Part shown: piece after piece, positions 43,995 to 54,911 of the stretch
Numbering within the stretch: position 1 is the stretch's first letter
How the letters are laid out: each line of letters opens with the position of its first letter
NCBI GenBank assembly: GCA_018907035.1
Contig: JACCIC010000064.1
Coordinates: 1,844,501-1,908,500 of the forward strand
DNA from: Sycobia sp. Sy_11
Lineage: Eukaryota; Arthropoda; Insecta; Hymenoptera; Epichrysomallidae
Length of the DNA: 64,000 bases
Direction: 5' to 3'
Notes under the pieces: model-generated
The model's input: only the letters and a program-made list of their open reading frames with translations
The model's database searches: none
Told to the model about the DNA's origin: nothing
Made by a program: the position numbers and the translations under genes

Positions 43995-44640
43995 AATAAG
44001 GATATTTTTCATCGTATAAGGATAGTCTCACCTCATCGAAGAACCAATTTCTTCCAGAAGGTAAAAAATGTATTAAATATATCAAAAACTAAAAACCCTA
44101 TCATTTTCTTTATTCAAATGGGCGGTCCCATTAGTTTTACGTAAATAAATTATCAAAATAATGAATTTCTACTTTATTATTATGTATATAGTTGAGGCCA
44201 ACGATGGCTCGATTGCTAGAGCGAAGGACTAGTAACTTGGTGATCCGAGTTCTAATCCCGGTCTCGGCCGATTGACACAAGCACCGCTGTAATAATTTAC
44301 ATGTGCTTTGCTTACAAATACATCGCAAACCTTTGTCACTGATTAGCACTGACATTTGGAAATATAAATAGAGCGACGTTAAATAATACAAAAAAAAAAA
44401 CATATACAGCTACTTATGGATGTGAACATTTTATGCTTTCTTGCTATTTCAAACATCTTCTTCTTATCTGAAGAGCATAACATTCATGTTGTTTGCAACC
44501 GATCTGATCCTGTTTGAAAGTAGAATTGTTTAAATTAAGTGTATTATTTAAAAACTTTTAGGAAATACAAATAATTAGTGAATAACTTTTTTAAATATTT
44601 CTAAATATTTACATCAATGTTTCAATGAACCTTATCATAT
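43995..44640 (+). repeat. dispersed repeat R, copy 1 (inverted partner at 53.14-53.76 kb)
   Basis: About 640 bp matches 53143-53760 as an inverted copy. Shared phrases include ggatgtgaacattttatgct, ctgaagagcataacattcat, gtttttaggaaat-like and agtctcacct near the left end. A SINE lies inside it in both copies. It borders the Helitron-like repeat at 44.64 kb. Confidence 0.82.
44194..44401 (+). mobile_element. tRNA-derived SINE, copy 1
   Basis: The head resembles a tRNA gene: TGGCTCGATTGCTAGAG (box A), then GGTGATCCGAGTTCTAATCC (box B region). A non-tRNA body of about 120 bp follows and the element ends in a run of 11 A. Flanking tatatagtt and atatacagct suggest an old target duplication of about 9-10 bp. 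Such Pol III-type SINEs are moved by a partner LINE. Confidence 0.75.
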
Positions 44641-45061
44641 ACTAATTTATAAAGACAAAGCATGTTTTGTACACGATAACCGAAAAAACTACTGAACCGA
44701 TTGTTCTGAAATTTGGTAAATAGATTCTATATTATCTTGGGAAGGTCATATGCTATGTTTTTTATTGAAAATAATTTTACTTTCATCAATAAATTAAGTT
44801 AATGGTTTTAAAAATCAATTCGACCAGCGGCCACTAGGTGGCGTCTTGAATTACGAACATCAACTCAAAATAGTGCCCTTATAGTATTAATACCAGGCCA
44901 GCTCAAATGAATGTTCATATTCAACTTTGGGATTCGTATCCTAAAGAAGGTGTGACGTTAGTCGTATTACCTTTTTTGTTCTTTAGGTTAATCTGACACT
45001 ATACACTCATACCTTATGGATATCTTTTGATTTTTGTAAATTTTATTTTCTCTTACGTGAG

Positions 45062-45067
<6 letters not shown>

Positions 45068-45122
<55 letters not shown>
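45068..45122. repeat. (CT)n microsatellite
   Basis: About 27 CT units, then tgtgtgtg; present at the same place (shorter, as GA) in the copy at 58.82 kb. Confidence 0.92.
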
Positions 45123-45130
<8 letters not shown>

Positions 45131-45243
45131 CTTTCTTTCTCCTTCTCTTAGAAATTAGTTCTGTATGCCAAATCATACGGAATATAGTTTGTGACGACAA
45201 ATTATATTTTTGTTTTCATACATTAGATTAATTTCAGAATTGT

Positions 45244-45246
<3 letters not shown>

Positions 45247-45288
<42 letters not shown>
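45247..45288. repeat. (AT)n microsatellite
   Basis: About 21 AT units at the end of the Helitron-like copy 2. Confidence 0.9.
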
Positions 45289-45290
<2 letters not shown>

Positions 45291-45599
45291 GTTTGAATAC
45301 AAAGAAATAAATAAATTGAAATACTCAATAACTTTGTAAAATAGGTTTAAAATGCACTCTTCAGATCAGTCTTATTTGAGGCTCATTCAAAACTTGTTTT
45401 GTGATTCTTACGAGCATTAATTAAAATTTAAAATGTTAAAAAGCAATTTTTAATAAAGGAAAGCTTTATTAATAATAAGTGGAAATTATTTTTTTAAATT
45501 AAGACTTAAGAACTACTTATCTAATATAATTTCTCTTGATCATATTCCATGTACTTGGTACATATGCCAGACATAAAGATTATATCAGATTAGCTATTT

Positions 45600-46560
45600 T
45601 TCTTCTCTCTTTGTCGTTTTCTTTTTCTCTCCAATCAATTGACAACTGAACTTTTGTTTTATAATTTATTGTTAAAATTAAGGAAATTTTATTTTGACAA
45701 CATTTGGAATTTCTAAACATTTCAAAAGTTTTTTTAATAAAATAATCCAAGAGTCAAAACAGTTCCTTTCTCGTTTAAGCCTTTAAAATCGTCTTGAAAA
45801 TTCAATAAATTTACATTTCTGTGCTTTTCTGTACATTTTCCAGACATGCCAGCAGAATTAGTACTTCAATAATCTCATGGTATGCTTATACGGCTTCATC
45901 CGATGTGTCTCCGCTGGGTAAGAAGTCGTCAACATATTGATTTCGAACAATAATTGTGGGTCCAATTTCATGTGAATGTATCTAATTAGCGAATGCTTCC
46001 AAGCTAATGAATCTAATTAGCTAATGTTTCTAAGAAAACATTTGCCAAAAGTGGAACTAATACTGTTTCATATGTGACGGTAAGCAAATGCCAAACTTGA
46101 AAAGATAAAAGTGAATCAAAACGCCAATAGATACATTACCATTGAGTATCAGTAAGGTCAACAAGCGTTTGACGAAAATTTTTAAAAATATCACATTTAA
46201 ATACGTATTTTAAAAAATACCACCTAAGAATAATTGCAACGATGTCTTCCTGTAGCTTTAGACCAGGAAATGAGAATTCGTTTAACGAATTTATTGCTTT
46301 ATCCTTTTGTGAACCATTAAAGACGACCCTTATTTTTTGCTACCATCCTGCATGAATACTGGATGATGAGGCAAAAAGAATCCGACAGCAACATCGCGTT
46401 CGTCTGATGGAATAAGATCTATGTGCCTAAGGTCCACATATTCTTGCATAAAAGGATGGCAAGTGGTGTAAATTTCAGGCTGTTTACGAAAACGACGTTC
46501 TAGTCAATTCATACAAGCTTTGGCATTTTCGTGTGAACCTATGAACTTACGCTGATTGAA
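45600..46560 (-). pseudogene. BEL/Pao element 2, reverse transcriptase, decayed
   Basis: Minus-strand pieces read ACMN..ERRFRKQPEIYTTCH, QEYVDLRHIDLIPSDERDVA, VGFFLPHHPVFMQDGSKK and, further on, NQYVDDFLPSGDTSDEAV. PHHPV followed by the RVVF region and the YVDD box are the BEL/Pao RT signature. The palm between them is in broken frames. It ends near LTLGLFY, the segment after RT motif 7. At least eight stops are visible. Confidence 0.8.
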
Positions 46561-46780
46561 AAAAGGTATCATTAACTATGAAGCGATAATCAGAATTTTT
46601 ACAATACGTGGTATTTAGATGATCCCAAAATTTTTATTCTGTAGAGGATATATGCTGTTCTTGAGGACTCTGTTCTGACTCCTAGAAGTGACTAATTTCT
46701 TCAGAAAACTGATGACCCACTATTAAATGATGTGCCATTATTTCCGTGGTATTATCAGTGTCTGCATTACCGATGAAAAC

Positions 46781-47296
46781 TCAACCAAAAACAGACGACA
46801 GTGCCACTGCACCAGTATGTAGAGATTGAATTGTGGATTCGTGGATGTAGTCCCAATGTCCAGAAACGATTTGATTTCTTGGCAGCAAATTCGAGACACG
46901 CTTCACCGCTAAGACTATAAAAATAAAAAATTCTGGATTTATTAGAAAATTTAAATTAAACTGTATTTCGGCAAAAACTATTGCATCAGTTGTGCTGTTC
47001 AAACCACATACGGCAATGTTTACTCGTGTAAGGTTTAAAGATAGTATTTTAAACATATTTTCAGATATGAAATATTTTTCGGCAAACGAATCTAATAAGT
47101 CTTGAGCAGTAGTACGGGCACCTTCTGAGGACTCAAGGACAACTAATGCAATAGCTAACAATGGTTGAGAAATCTTTCTATCTGAAGCAGTAAAGTAAAT
47201 CGAAGTTGAGGGACCAGCTAGCGTTTCTCGAAGAGCGACAATAGTCTTACTGCTTGATTCCTCCGAATGAAGCTTTGTATGTGTTTGCCACCGCAA
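46781..47296 (-). pseudogene. BEL/Pao element 2, protease (DUF1758-like)
   Basis: Minus-strand frame of 171 residues. It has the pattern QPLLAIALVVLESSEGARTT, AQDLLDSFAEKYFISENMFK, then NIAVCGLNSTT and VKRVSNLLPRNQI. In BEL/Pao proteases the segment reads LLATALV..., ALLDSGSQ.NFI, ISVSGI.., and ..LP.R.; the active-site DSG is DSF here, so the enzyme is dead. It lies in the expected place between gag and RT. Confidence 0.75.
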
Positions 47297-47370
47297 ACGT
47301 AGTAACTAGCTTATGACGGACAGCCTTCAATTCTACGCTTAGAGCTTAAACAATTAAAACAGAGCTTGTA

Positions 47371-48241
47371 TTATGCTGCATGTTCTTTCTTGGCTGGTAC
47401 AAGATATGCGACCTGCTTAACAAAGTTCACACAATGCAGTTCTTGACAAAAAGAACATAATATAGCTTTTTTTTTATAATTTACAGTGGTGATATTTGTC
47501 AATGTATTTTTATTAAATGAACTAGATTTTTTATCAGTTTTGTTATTATTTTTAAGACAAATTTTCTGACTGTAGCTATGTTTAGATCTGACAAACGCCA
47601 TATCTTCGACGATATCTAGACTTTAAATCCTAGTCTCTAAGAATTTTTTAAAGACCATAAATTTTGGGAATTCATTATAGCAGTCTTTTTTAACGAAACG
47701 TGTCCACTCTAGTCGTGTAGCCGATGGCAATTTATTTTCAATTAATTGTATAAATATCATATAATGTTCAACTAGCAGTTTTAGAGAAGTGAATATATTT
47801 TTTTTCTCCAAGGCAATATGCAAGAGTTTACGATCACCAGTTTCCTTAGAAGATGCTGGAAGGCGCACAAGAGTATTAAAAAGGGTAAAGAATCTTAATA
47901 GGGGATTATCGTAACGGCTACATAATGCCTCCCAATGAGAGAAAGTTGTCATACAACTAATCAAAACTCTTCAATTTTGAAGCTGTTTCGCCTTTCAATG
48001 CATTGATTAAGTGCTGAAATTTAACAATAGTAGACATCATAGTATCGTGTAACACAAGGGACTGAAATGCTTTCAAAGATTTTCCAAATACGCTGAGTAC
48101 CATTAAACTTAATTTTACCTTTTTCAGAAAGGCCTCTGATGAATCAGTTAGTGCCGACGTAGTTGAGAATACGTATTGAGTAGGAGGATAAATACTTCCG
48201 CGGCTTGTAATGCGTTCATTTAGTCGTCCCTTAGTTGACAA
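47371..48241 (-). pseudogene. BEL/Pao element 2, gag, frameshifted
   Basis: Three minus-strand frames in order: 48241-47957 (ending HLINALKGETASKLKSFD, the gag capsid motif L..L.G.A...), 47964-47623 (SHWEALCSRYDNPLLRFFTL, then LPSATRLEWTRFVKK), and 47601-47371, where a knuckle-like CSFCQELHCVNF is followed by the linker to protease. This is the BEL/Pao gag order. The frames are separated by short frameshifts. Confidence 0.78.
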
Positions 48242-48559
48242 ATATTCAAATAATCCGCTATTATATAAATTTAATTTGAAGTGACTACTTTTTTAGTTTT
48301 ATTAATTTATAAGTCAAGAAGAACGTCAACAGCATCCGAGAGCAATATCGGTAAGGTAAAACGACTTCTCCAAATCTATAGTTCGATATAATCCATAATC
48401 GCAAATTTATCACGACCGTTACACAACTTTTACTTTTATAAAATTACCGCGAGAATACGGAATAATTTATATACGAATAAATTATTTATTTCCGTGACAC
48501 ACGCGAAAATAATAATAAGTAAAGCCGAAATATACGAACATTAATTTATCGAATATGAA

Positions 48560-49912
48560 ATTAAATTAATATATAAGGTGCGGTAAACACACCGAAAACG
48601 AGCAAAGGTCGCGACGAAGAACTGTAGAAGGTAGTCGGCGTAACAGCCAAAAATCGAGAAGAGAGAGAATGCAACACATCTTCTCTCTCTTCACCGCTAG
48701 GAAGAGCAGAAAAGTGCGTAAGAGGGGATACACCTCGCGCGACGAGAGAGAGCCACGCCAAGTGTATTGGCTAGCGGCAGCTATCCCCCTCTAACGCATG
48801 CTTGCACGCACACTATCATGCTCTCTCGCTAAACGACACGCGCGAGCAGAGAATACCGTGGTAGGGGAATACGCAAGCCTCTACACTGGCGCGCGCATTC
48901 CAGCATATACAACGGGTGTCCCAAACGAATTCACACGCTGTATTTAATTTATAAATAAATTAGAATATTTATATATATATATATATATATACATATATTT
49001 ACGCTATTGCATGTATATAAAATAATATTTGCACGTAGTAAAACGACTGCCATATGAATTATAACTTTGCAAATTATAATTAATATTAATTATTATTGCT
49101 ATTATTATTGTTAATATTATTATTATAAATCTGCGGCTCGTCCGATGTTAGACGAGCGGCGACGATAATACCCGACAATTTAATTATAAAAGGGCCTGCA
49201 AAAGGCAAAATCAGGGAGTTCGTCCAGTGAACCGGCTGACCCAAAGTCGTGTCACTTGAACTCCTCCCGGTGCTATAAACTGTCCAGAGCTCAGAAACTC
49301 CTGCCTGAAATATCCTTTCGAAATTATTAGCTTGATCTCTGTTGCGACGCTCTTCTCAAAAGACAGACGGTTAATAATTTTACCCATCCTCAAGTGAACG
49401 TGATCCTGGTTGTGAGGCGCTCCTCAAAAGACCAGCCGTTGTCTTATCCTAATTAAATTACTGTCCACTTAATTCTCGATCCTGGTTACGAGGCGCTCCT
49501 CAAAAAACCAGCGGAATTAAGCTACCCTTGGTTTTAACCTAGATTAAACTCTACCTGTCTCGTTTAAATTCCCCACGTGGAAACTAGCAGCAGGTATCCA
49601 TGCGGTAAATCGCGTCGGATAAATAAAAGTCGCAGAAAATAGCGCGAACTTAGAAGAATCTATTATATATAGCTTAAGTTAATTTATTACATTTATTTAA
49701 GTAATTGTTATCGTTTTGTTATTTGTTTCAGAATCTTGTCAAATCAGTAAAAGTACTGAATAAACATATTTTTATTTTTTTTATTAAAAATATACTGTGT
49801 TCTGTTAAATTATTTTCCTGATCCGCCTCCCGATCCCGAATATACATCCTCTCCTCTCAATTTACCCTGGAAAATACCGCGTAAGCTATCCCGAGAGGGT
49901 TAGAATGTTACA
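48560..49912 (+). mobile_element. LTR of gypsy element 3
   Basis: The block ends gttagaatgttaca at 49912, directly followed by the primer-binding site. It has a TATA box (tataaaag, 49185-49192), a likely start near 49217, and then an R/U5 portion with three large hairpins (49310-49530). Upstream, 48.56-49.1 kb is a GC-richer part with repeated gagagag and cgcgc runs that fits U3. The left border is not fixed: I found no tgtaac start matching the gttaca end. Confidence 0.65.
49310..49530 (+). repeat. three nested hairpins with CGCT loops in LTR R/U5
   Basis: Hairpin 1: outer stem AAATTATTA/TAATAATTT, then CTGT/ACAG, with a decayed GA-CGCT centre. Hairpin 2: AACG/CGTT, CTGGT/ACCAG, inner GAGG-CGCT-CCTC (49416). 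Hairpin 3: CTTAATTC/GAATTAAG, CTGGTT/AACCAG, inner GAGG-CGCT-CCTC (49489). The repeats share the loop and the purine run aaaa after CCTC. Confidence 0.8.
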
Positions 49913-49930
49913 TGGCGCCCGATCAGGGAC
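49913..49930 (+). promoter_or_regulatory. tRNA primer-binding site (tRNA-Lys type)
   Basis: tggcgcccgatcagggac lies directly after the LTR end. It differs in one position from the tRNA-Lys primer site known from lentiviruses, and TGGCGCCC is also the start of the primer site of the Drosophila gypsy element. It sets the plus orientation of the element. Confidence 0.8.
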
Positions 49931-50291
49931 TAGTATAATAAATCCGAAAAATCGATAATTAAATAAATCTTATTCCTGTAATAACGAAATAATTTCTTTG
50001 AAGGGAAAATTTAAATTTATTACGTATACAAAACCGTATTTTTCGATTTGTATGAAAAGAGCCTAGTAGCGGGTTGAGTGACTAGTTTCTACGGCGGCTT
50101 GAGTCGAAGCACGAAGTAACACATATCGAAGTTGCGGTGCAAAATCCGTTTTAAAAATAGAAAAATGAACTAATAGTTTCCTCATAGAAAAAAATAAAAA
50201 TGAATTATTTTTTCCATTTCAGGAAATTAAATTGTTATATTTTTCAATATATTTTTTTTGTTGTTTCTAATAAATTTAAAATCTTGCTAAA

Positions 50292-51655
50292 ATGGCAAAA
50301 CCCAGAATAAGCTGGATATATAAGGTAACAAAAGAGCAAATTGAAAGGAAACTGGCTAAAAATAATTTACCCGTAGATGGAACGAAAGCGTACGTGCGAC
50401 AATGTTTCATCTCACATGTACGAGCTCACCCGGAGCTCTTTAGCGATAAGCCTGAAGATGAGAAAGACTTCAATGAAGACTTGAATCGAAACCAAGATCT
50501 AGAAGAAATTGCAGAAGAATTCCGACAACTACGTCTACAGTTTCTTAAGCAACAAGCAGGTGCATCAACTTCCAGTCAACTTCAGTCATAGTACGTCCTG
50601 CAACAATTACGCCTTATTATACGGTATCTCCTACTGTTTATGTACAGCAATCTTCAGCTGCACAGGAAAACGCCAAAGTGATGGGCCAAATGATGAAATG
50701 GAATTGCCATTTTGATGGAAAAAATTTACACTCTTTTCTCGAAAGGATCAATGAACTCCAACGAGCATATAATTTCTCCGATCAACAAATTTTGAACGGA
50801 TTTCCAGAATTGTTAAAAGGTGATGCACAGTTATTATATTATATATAGTATAGTTATTATATTGGCACCGAAATTACGCCTCGAATTTCAAAACTCTAGC
50901 CGAATTAGAAGAAGGATTACGAAAATTCTATCTGTCCCTCAGTGAACGCCGACAGTTAGATCGACAAATTTATAATCGTATACAAGAATCGAATGAAGAC
51001 ATCCGTACATTCGACAACTCGCTAATTACGCTAATGAGACGCCGAAGAGTTTTATTGGAAGAACAAAAAACCGAAACTATGTACTATAATATGCTCGCCG
51101 AATACCGTCTACATATTCGCCGTGATGACGTCACCTCAACGTCAGATATTGTGCAATAAATAGAGGAATATTTAGAAACAAAAAAAGCAGTGTGATAAGC
51201 AGAAAAGTACGAATAATCATATATCTGCACATAATACAGAATATAAAACTAGAAAACCTGAAATTCGTGTGCATAATTTCAATAACAAAGTAGCTACAGT
51301 GTACGACCGAAGTAAGTGATGTTGGAAATGTAAACAGGTAGGATACCGCTTTAAAAGCACATATCAGCAGATTATTTGTTTGTACTGTGGACGCGATAAT
51401 CTTTATACTCGTGATTGCAAGTGTCATACGTCGAGAAACGCCAGGACGGCCGAGCTCACACCGAACCCAACTCAGCCCAGCAATAACTAAAAGTGGAAAG
51501 CGACTATCGACATTTCGTGAAAGTTATGATCAGCAATCACGAAGTGTCAGCACTTTTAGATACAGGATCGGTGAGTTCCAAAGTAAGCGAACAACTCAGT
51601 AAAACAGTCATAGCGAACCTAGTAATCGTACGAACGTGGATTGATAATTTTCCGG
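50292..51655 (+). pseudogene. gypsy element 3 gag and protease start, broken
   Basis: The first frame (50292-50591, 99 residues) begins MAKPRISWIYKVTKEQIERK and has a SAP-like helix pair (ERKLAKNNLPVDGTKAYVRQ). After a frameshift near 50580 comes the capsid: WNCHFDGKNLHSFLERINEL, GFPELLKGDAQ, then SERRQLDRQIYNRIQESNED. Next comes a double zinc-knuckle region, CWKCKQVGYRF..., whose first knuckle has lost its His and last Cys, followed by CLYCGRDNLYTRDC. The frame then reaches the protease active site ALLDTGSVSS at 51550 and ends near 51655. The rest of pol and the 3' LTR are absent. A short internal duplication (ttattatatta) sits at 50840. Confidence 0.82.
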
Positions 51656-51748
51656 CCTGACCAAGAAAAACAATGTTTTTAAAAATTTTTTTTTATTTCT
51701 TCACATAATAGACTGATTTGTCAAGATCCATCGAAGCCATATTTATTA

Positions 51749-51751
<3 letters not shown>

Positions 51752-51797
<46 letters not shown>

Positions 51798-52276
51798 TTT
51801 AATATCGAATATTTAAAAAATATTGTCTCAAAAAAATTTTATTTTATGGATATATTTATTGAAAATTAAACAGGAATATTTTATTATTAAAATTGGAATA
51901 AATAAATTGTATTTTCCAATAAAACAGTATTTTTCAATTTAAAATCAATTAATATTTATCAAATAAAATAATTATCTTACCTTTTTTAATACACTACACA
52001 GAAGCTAATCGTATTCACTAAGCAAGACACGTATGCAAAAACTTAAACTTATTCTAAAAATAAAAACTAAATATACTTTACAAAAATACAAACTAAATAT
52101 ATAATATATATAATTATAATATAATATAAAATATATCATGTATATCTATAATAATTATATGTAAATATAATTACATAAACATATACAACAATAAAATAGA
52201 AATATAATTGTATTGGAAGCGTCCTCTTCGTACATCTAGAGATCGCATACGATTGCATAAATTTTTCTATCTATCT

Positions 52277-52319
<43 letters not shown>

Positions 52320-52507
52320 TTTAATAATAATAAAATAATCCTTTTAAATATTCGAATAAATGTTTCTTTATGTAACCGATAATTTTCATCGCAGTTTTAC
52401 TTGCAATAGTTTTACTTGCAATATTTTTACGTGATTAAAGTATTCAATAATCAATATTTAAAAAATAATATTAACAATATAACGTATATACAGTCAAATA
52501 CATATAC

Positions 52508-52592
<85 letters not shown>

Positions 52593-52795
52593 GAATATTG
52601 CTTACAAACACACACACACATACACATCTAACTTATTTGTATATATTGATTTTTATGTTAAAAGCAATTAATAATTAGCAATTAATATTTATTAAATAAA
52701 ATAATTATATATTACCTTTTTTTAATACACTACACAGAAGCTAATCGTATTCACTAAGCAGGACACACATACAAAAACTTTAACTTATTCAAAAA
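51752..52795. repeat. imperfect tandem duplication with AT and GA microsatellites
   Basis: The segment ending 51947-52060 (acactacacagaagctaatc, gtattcactaagca) recurs at 52668-52795, and both are preceded by (AT)n tracts (51752-51796 and 52280-52318) followed by tactttaat. The spacing is about 720 bp. A (GA)n tract (52511-52594) lies only in the second unit. Confidence 0.75.
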
Positions 52796-52808
52796 TCTCT
52801 CTATACCT

Positions 52809-52809
<1 letters not shown>

Positions 52810-52852
<43 letters not shown>

Positions 52853-53053
52853 CATCTGCTTCGATGCTGTTCGGGGCCTAGCGCAGCAGTGGGTCTATAG
52901 TATATACATTACAAATCGCTGGTAAAGTTATTACCTAATTTGCCAATTTTTTATATTTTTGTCGAATTTGCCAAAAAAAATAGCCTATGACCTATTCCTG
53001 ACTGTGTAGAAGACGTGGTTTATCCAGGACAAACAAACACACATACATTCATT

Positions 53054-53142
<89 letters not shown>
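52810..53142. repeat. (CT)n and (GT)n microsatellites
   Basis: (CT)n at about 52813-52843 and (GT)n at 53056-53141. The GT tract directly borders dispersed repeat R. Confidence 0.9.
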
Positions 53143-53760
53143 TTCATTGAAACATTGATATAAATATTTAGAAATATTTAAAACTGTTATTCACTAATTA
53201 TTTATGTTTCCTAAGAGTTTTTAAAAATACACATAATTTGAAGAATTCTAATTTCAAACAGGATCAGAGCGGTTGGAAACAACATGAATGTTATGCTCTT
53301 CAGATAAAAAGATGTTTAAAATAGCAAGAAAGCATAAAATGTTCACATCCATGAGTAACTGTATATTTTTTTTTTTTTATGTTATTTAACGTCGCCCTAT
53401 TTATGCTTCCAAATATCAGTGATAATCAGCGACGAAGGTCTACGATGTGTTTGTAAACAAAGCACATGTAAATTATTACAGCGGTGCTTGTGTCAATCGG
53501 CCGAGACCCGGATTTGAACTCGAATCACCAAGTTACTAGTCCTTCGCTCTAGCGATCGAGCCATAGTAGGCCTAAACTATATATGTAATAATAAAGTAGA
53601 AATTCATTATTTTGATACTATATTTACGTAAAACTAACGGGAAGGCCCATTTGAATCAAGAAAATGATAATGTTTGTAGTTTATTTTATATTTAATACAT
53701 TTTTTACATTCTGAAGAAAATGGGTTCTTCAGTGAGGTGAGTCTCACCTTGTTAGTATGA
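53143..53760 (-). repeat. dispersed repeat R, copy 2 (inverted)
   Basis: Inverted partner of 43995-44640, starting ggttcattgaaacattgat and containing the SINE in the same position. It ends near 53755 at gagtctcaccttgttag. Confidence 0.82.
53366..53573 (-). mobile_element. tRNA-derived SINE, copy 2
   Basis: On the minus strand: TGGCTCGATCGCTAGAGCGA (box A) and TTCGAGTTCAAATCCGGGTC (box B, the better preserved of the two copies), ending in a run of about 13 A. Flanks atatatagtt and atatacagtt look like a 10-bp target duplication with one change. Confidence 0.78.
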
Positions 53761-54340
53761 AAGAAATAAGAAATGTAAATGTTATAACTAGATGAGATAG
53801 GCCTACGAAAAAACGCGCAACTGCGAAATAATATCTAAAGGTCACACTGCAATTAGATGATTCGTGTGCCGTACAAAGCAGTGAAGTTGTCTGTCCCGAA
53901 TCCAAATACGATTGTGACAATATTAAAATTACCAAACAGTCTAAATAGTAATGACAGCTTTATAAAATTCATTATGAACCAAGGTACAAGTTTGCGGGAC
54001 TGCTCTCTCATAAAATAAATTTTATAAAAACTTTATATGATTTTCGTTATAATGACATACAATATTCTACAAAATATTACTCTTTGTAATGTACACACAC
54101 ACACACTGTTGCGACAAAGAGATGAAATTATAACGCTGCTCCTTTATATTTTTTACATTCTTGGAACCAACTGAATTGGTTCTGCATACTGTTGTAAGCA
54201 TCCTGGTAAAAAAAAAATTGTTAAATCTAAAACTATTAGGTGTCGAAGAATTATGGTTAACAAAAAATTACTGTTATTTTTTAATACAGCCATAAATGTA
54301 GCGGTGGCAAATAAGAATAAAAATTGCTAAGGTATAACTA
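53761..54340. other. osa intron adjacent to ARID exon, no other feature
   Basis: No motif on either strand. The polypyrimidine-type and AT-rich sequence fits the start of the 27-kb intron downstream of the ARID exon. Confidence 0.5.
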
Positions 54341-54345
54341 TTTAC

Positions 54346-54565
54346 CTGGTGAAGGAACAGATGAAGCACCTTTGGATCCTTTTTTCTTTGAACCAGCTTC
54401 TACTTGATTAATTATTGGTTGAGGATCAACACCGCCACGATCAAAATGACATTCGTAAGCTAACAAATGTTTAGTATAATGTTTGCGTAGGGTATAGGCG
54501 GCACTACTGCTTGCACCAATTCCTAACAGACCAGCGATGTCTTTCCATGTCTTATTTTTAGTAAC
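54346..54565 (-). CDS. osa: osa internal exon: C-terminal half of ARID domain
   Basis: This minus-strand exon encodes about 73 residues. It starts with VTKNKTWKDIAGLLGIGASS, continues through an SAAYTLRKHYTKHLL helix and ends its conserved part at FDRGGVDPQP. This is the second half of the ARID (AT-rich interaction) DNA-binding domain in its Osa/ARID1 form, followed by the lysine- and serine-rich linker typical of that family. Osa is the DNA-binding signature subunit of the BAP (SWI/SNF) nucleosome-remodelling complex in the nucleus. The exon is bounded by an acceptor (tacgtag, 54566 side) and a donor (GTAAAT, 54341-54345). It is 220 bp long, entering in phase 0 and leaving in phase 1, which fits the next exon exactly. 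The first half of the ARID domain must lie in an upstream exon. I found none between 54566 and 64000, so the upstream intron exceeds 9.4 kb. The reading frame is clean, in contrast to the surrounding transposon relics. Confidence 0.93.
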
Positions 54566-54911
54566 CTACGTAAAATCAGCAAAATTGATACTCATTAATA
54601 CTAGTAATTTTACTTTCATTATCAAGTAGCAACAATATAACAATCTTGGTTTAAACTTTTGACTTAAAGAACTTAGCTGAGACGATAAAAAGTACCGTCG
54701 GATATATATATAAATAGAAAAAATCTTTCTATATTCAATATAACCAATTGTTACTTATTTGTCAATTTGTTGTTTAAAAGACTAAAATTAATTTAGCAAA
54801 AATCAAATTATTTTAGGAAGATCACCACTATTATACATCTAAAGACTATATTTTTATAAATAATAAATACAGAAACATGGTAGCTACACAAATTTAAAGA
54901 GTTATAATATA

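Larger units (their letters stand above)
44640..45290 (+). mobile_element. Helitron-like repeat, copy 2
   Basis: Starts atactaatttataaagacaa, has ctactgaaccgattgttctg and aaatttggtaaatagattct, and continues for about 650 bp with an internal (CT)n tract (45068-45122) and an (AT)n tract at the far end (45247-45288). It is nearly identical for over 400 bp to the inverted copy at 58.58-59.28 kb, including the microsatellite positions. No protein is encoded. Confidence 0.6.

Noticed and set aside
44194..44270. True tRNA gene
   Set aside because: Boxes A and B are present but the acceptor stem does not pair and the sequence runs on into a 120-bp body and a poly-A tail, so it is a SINE head.
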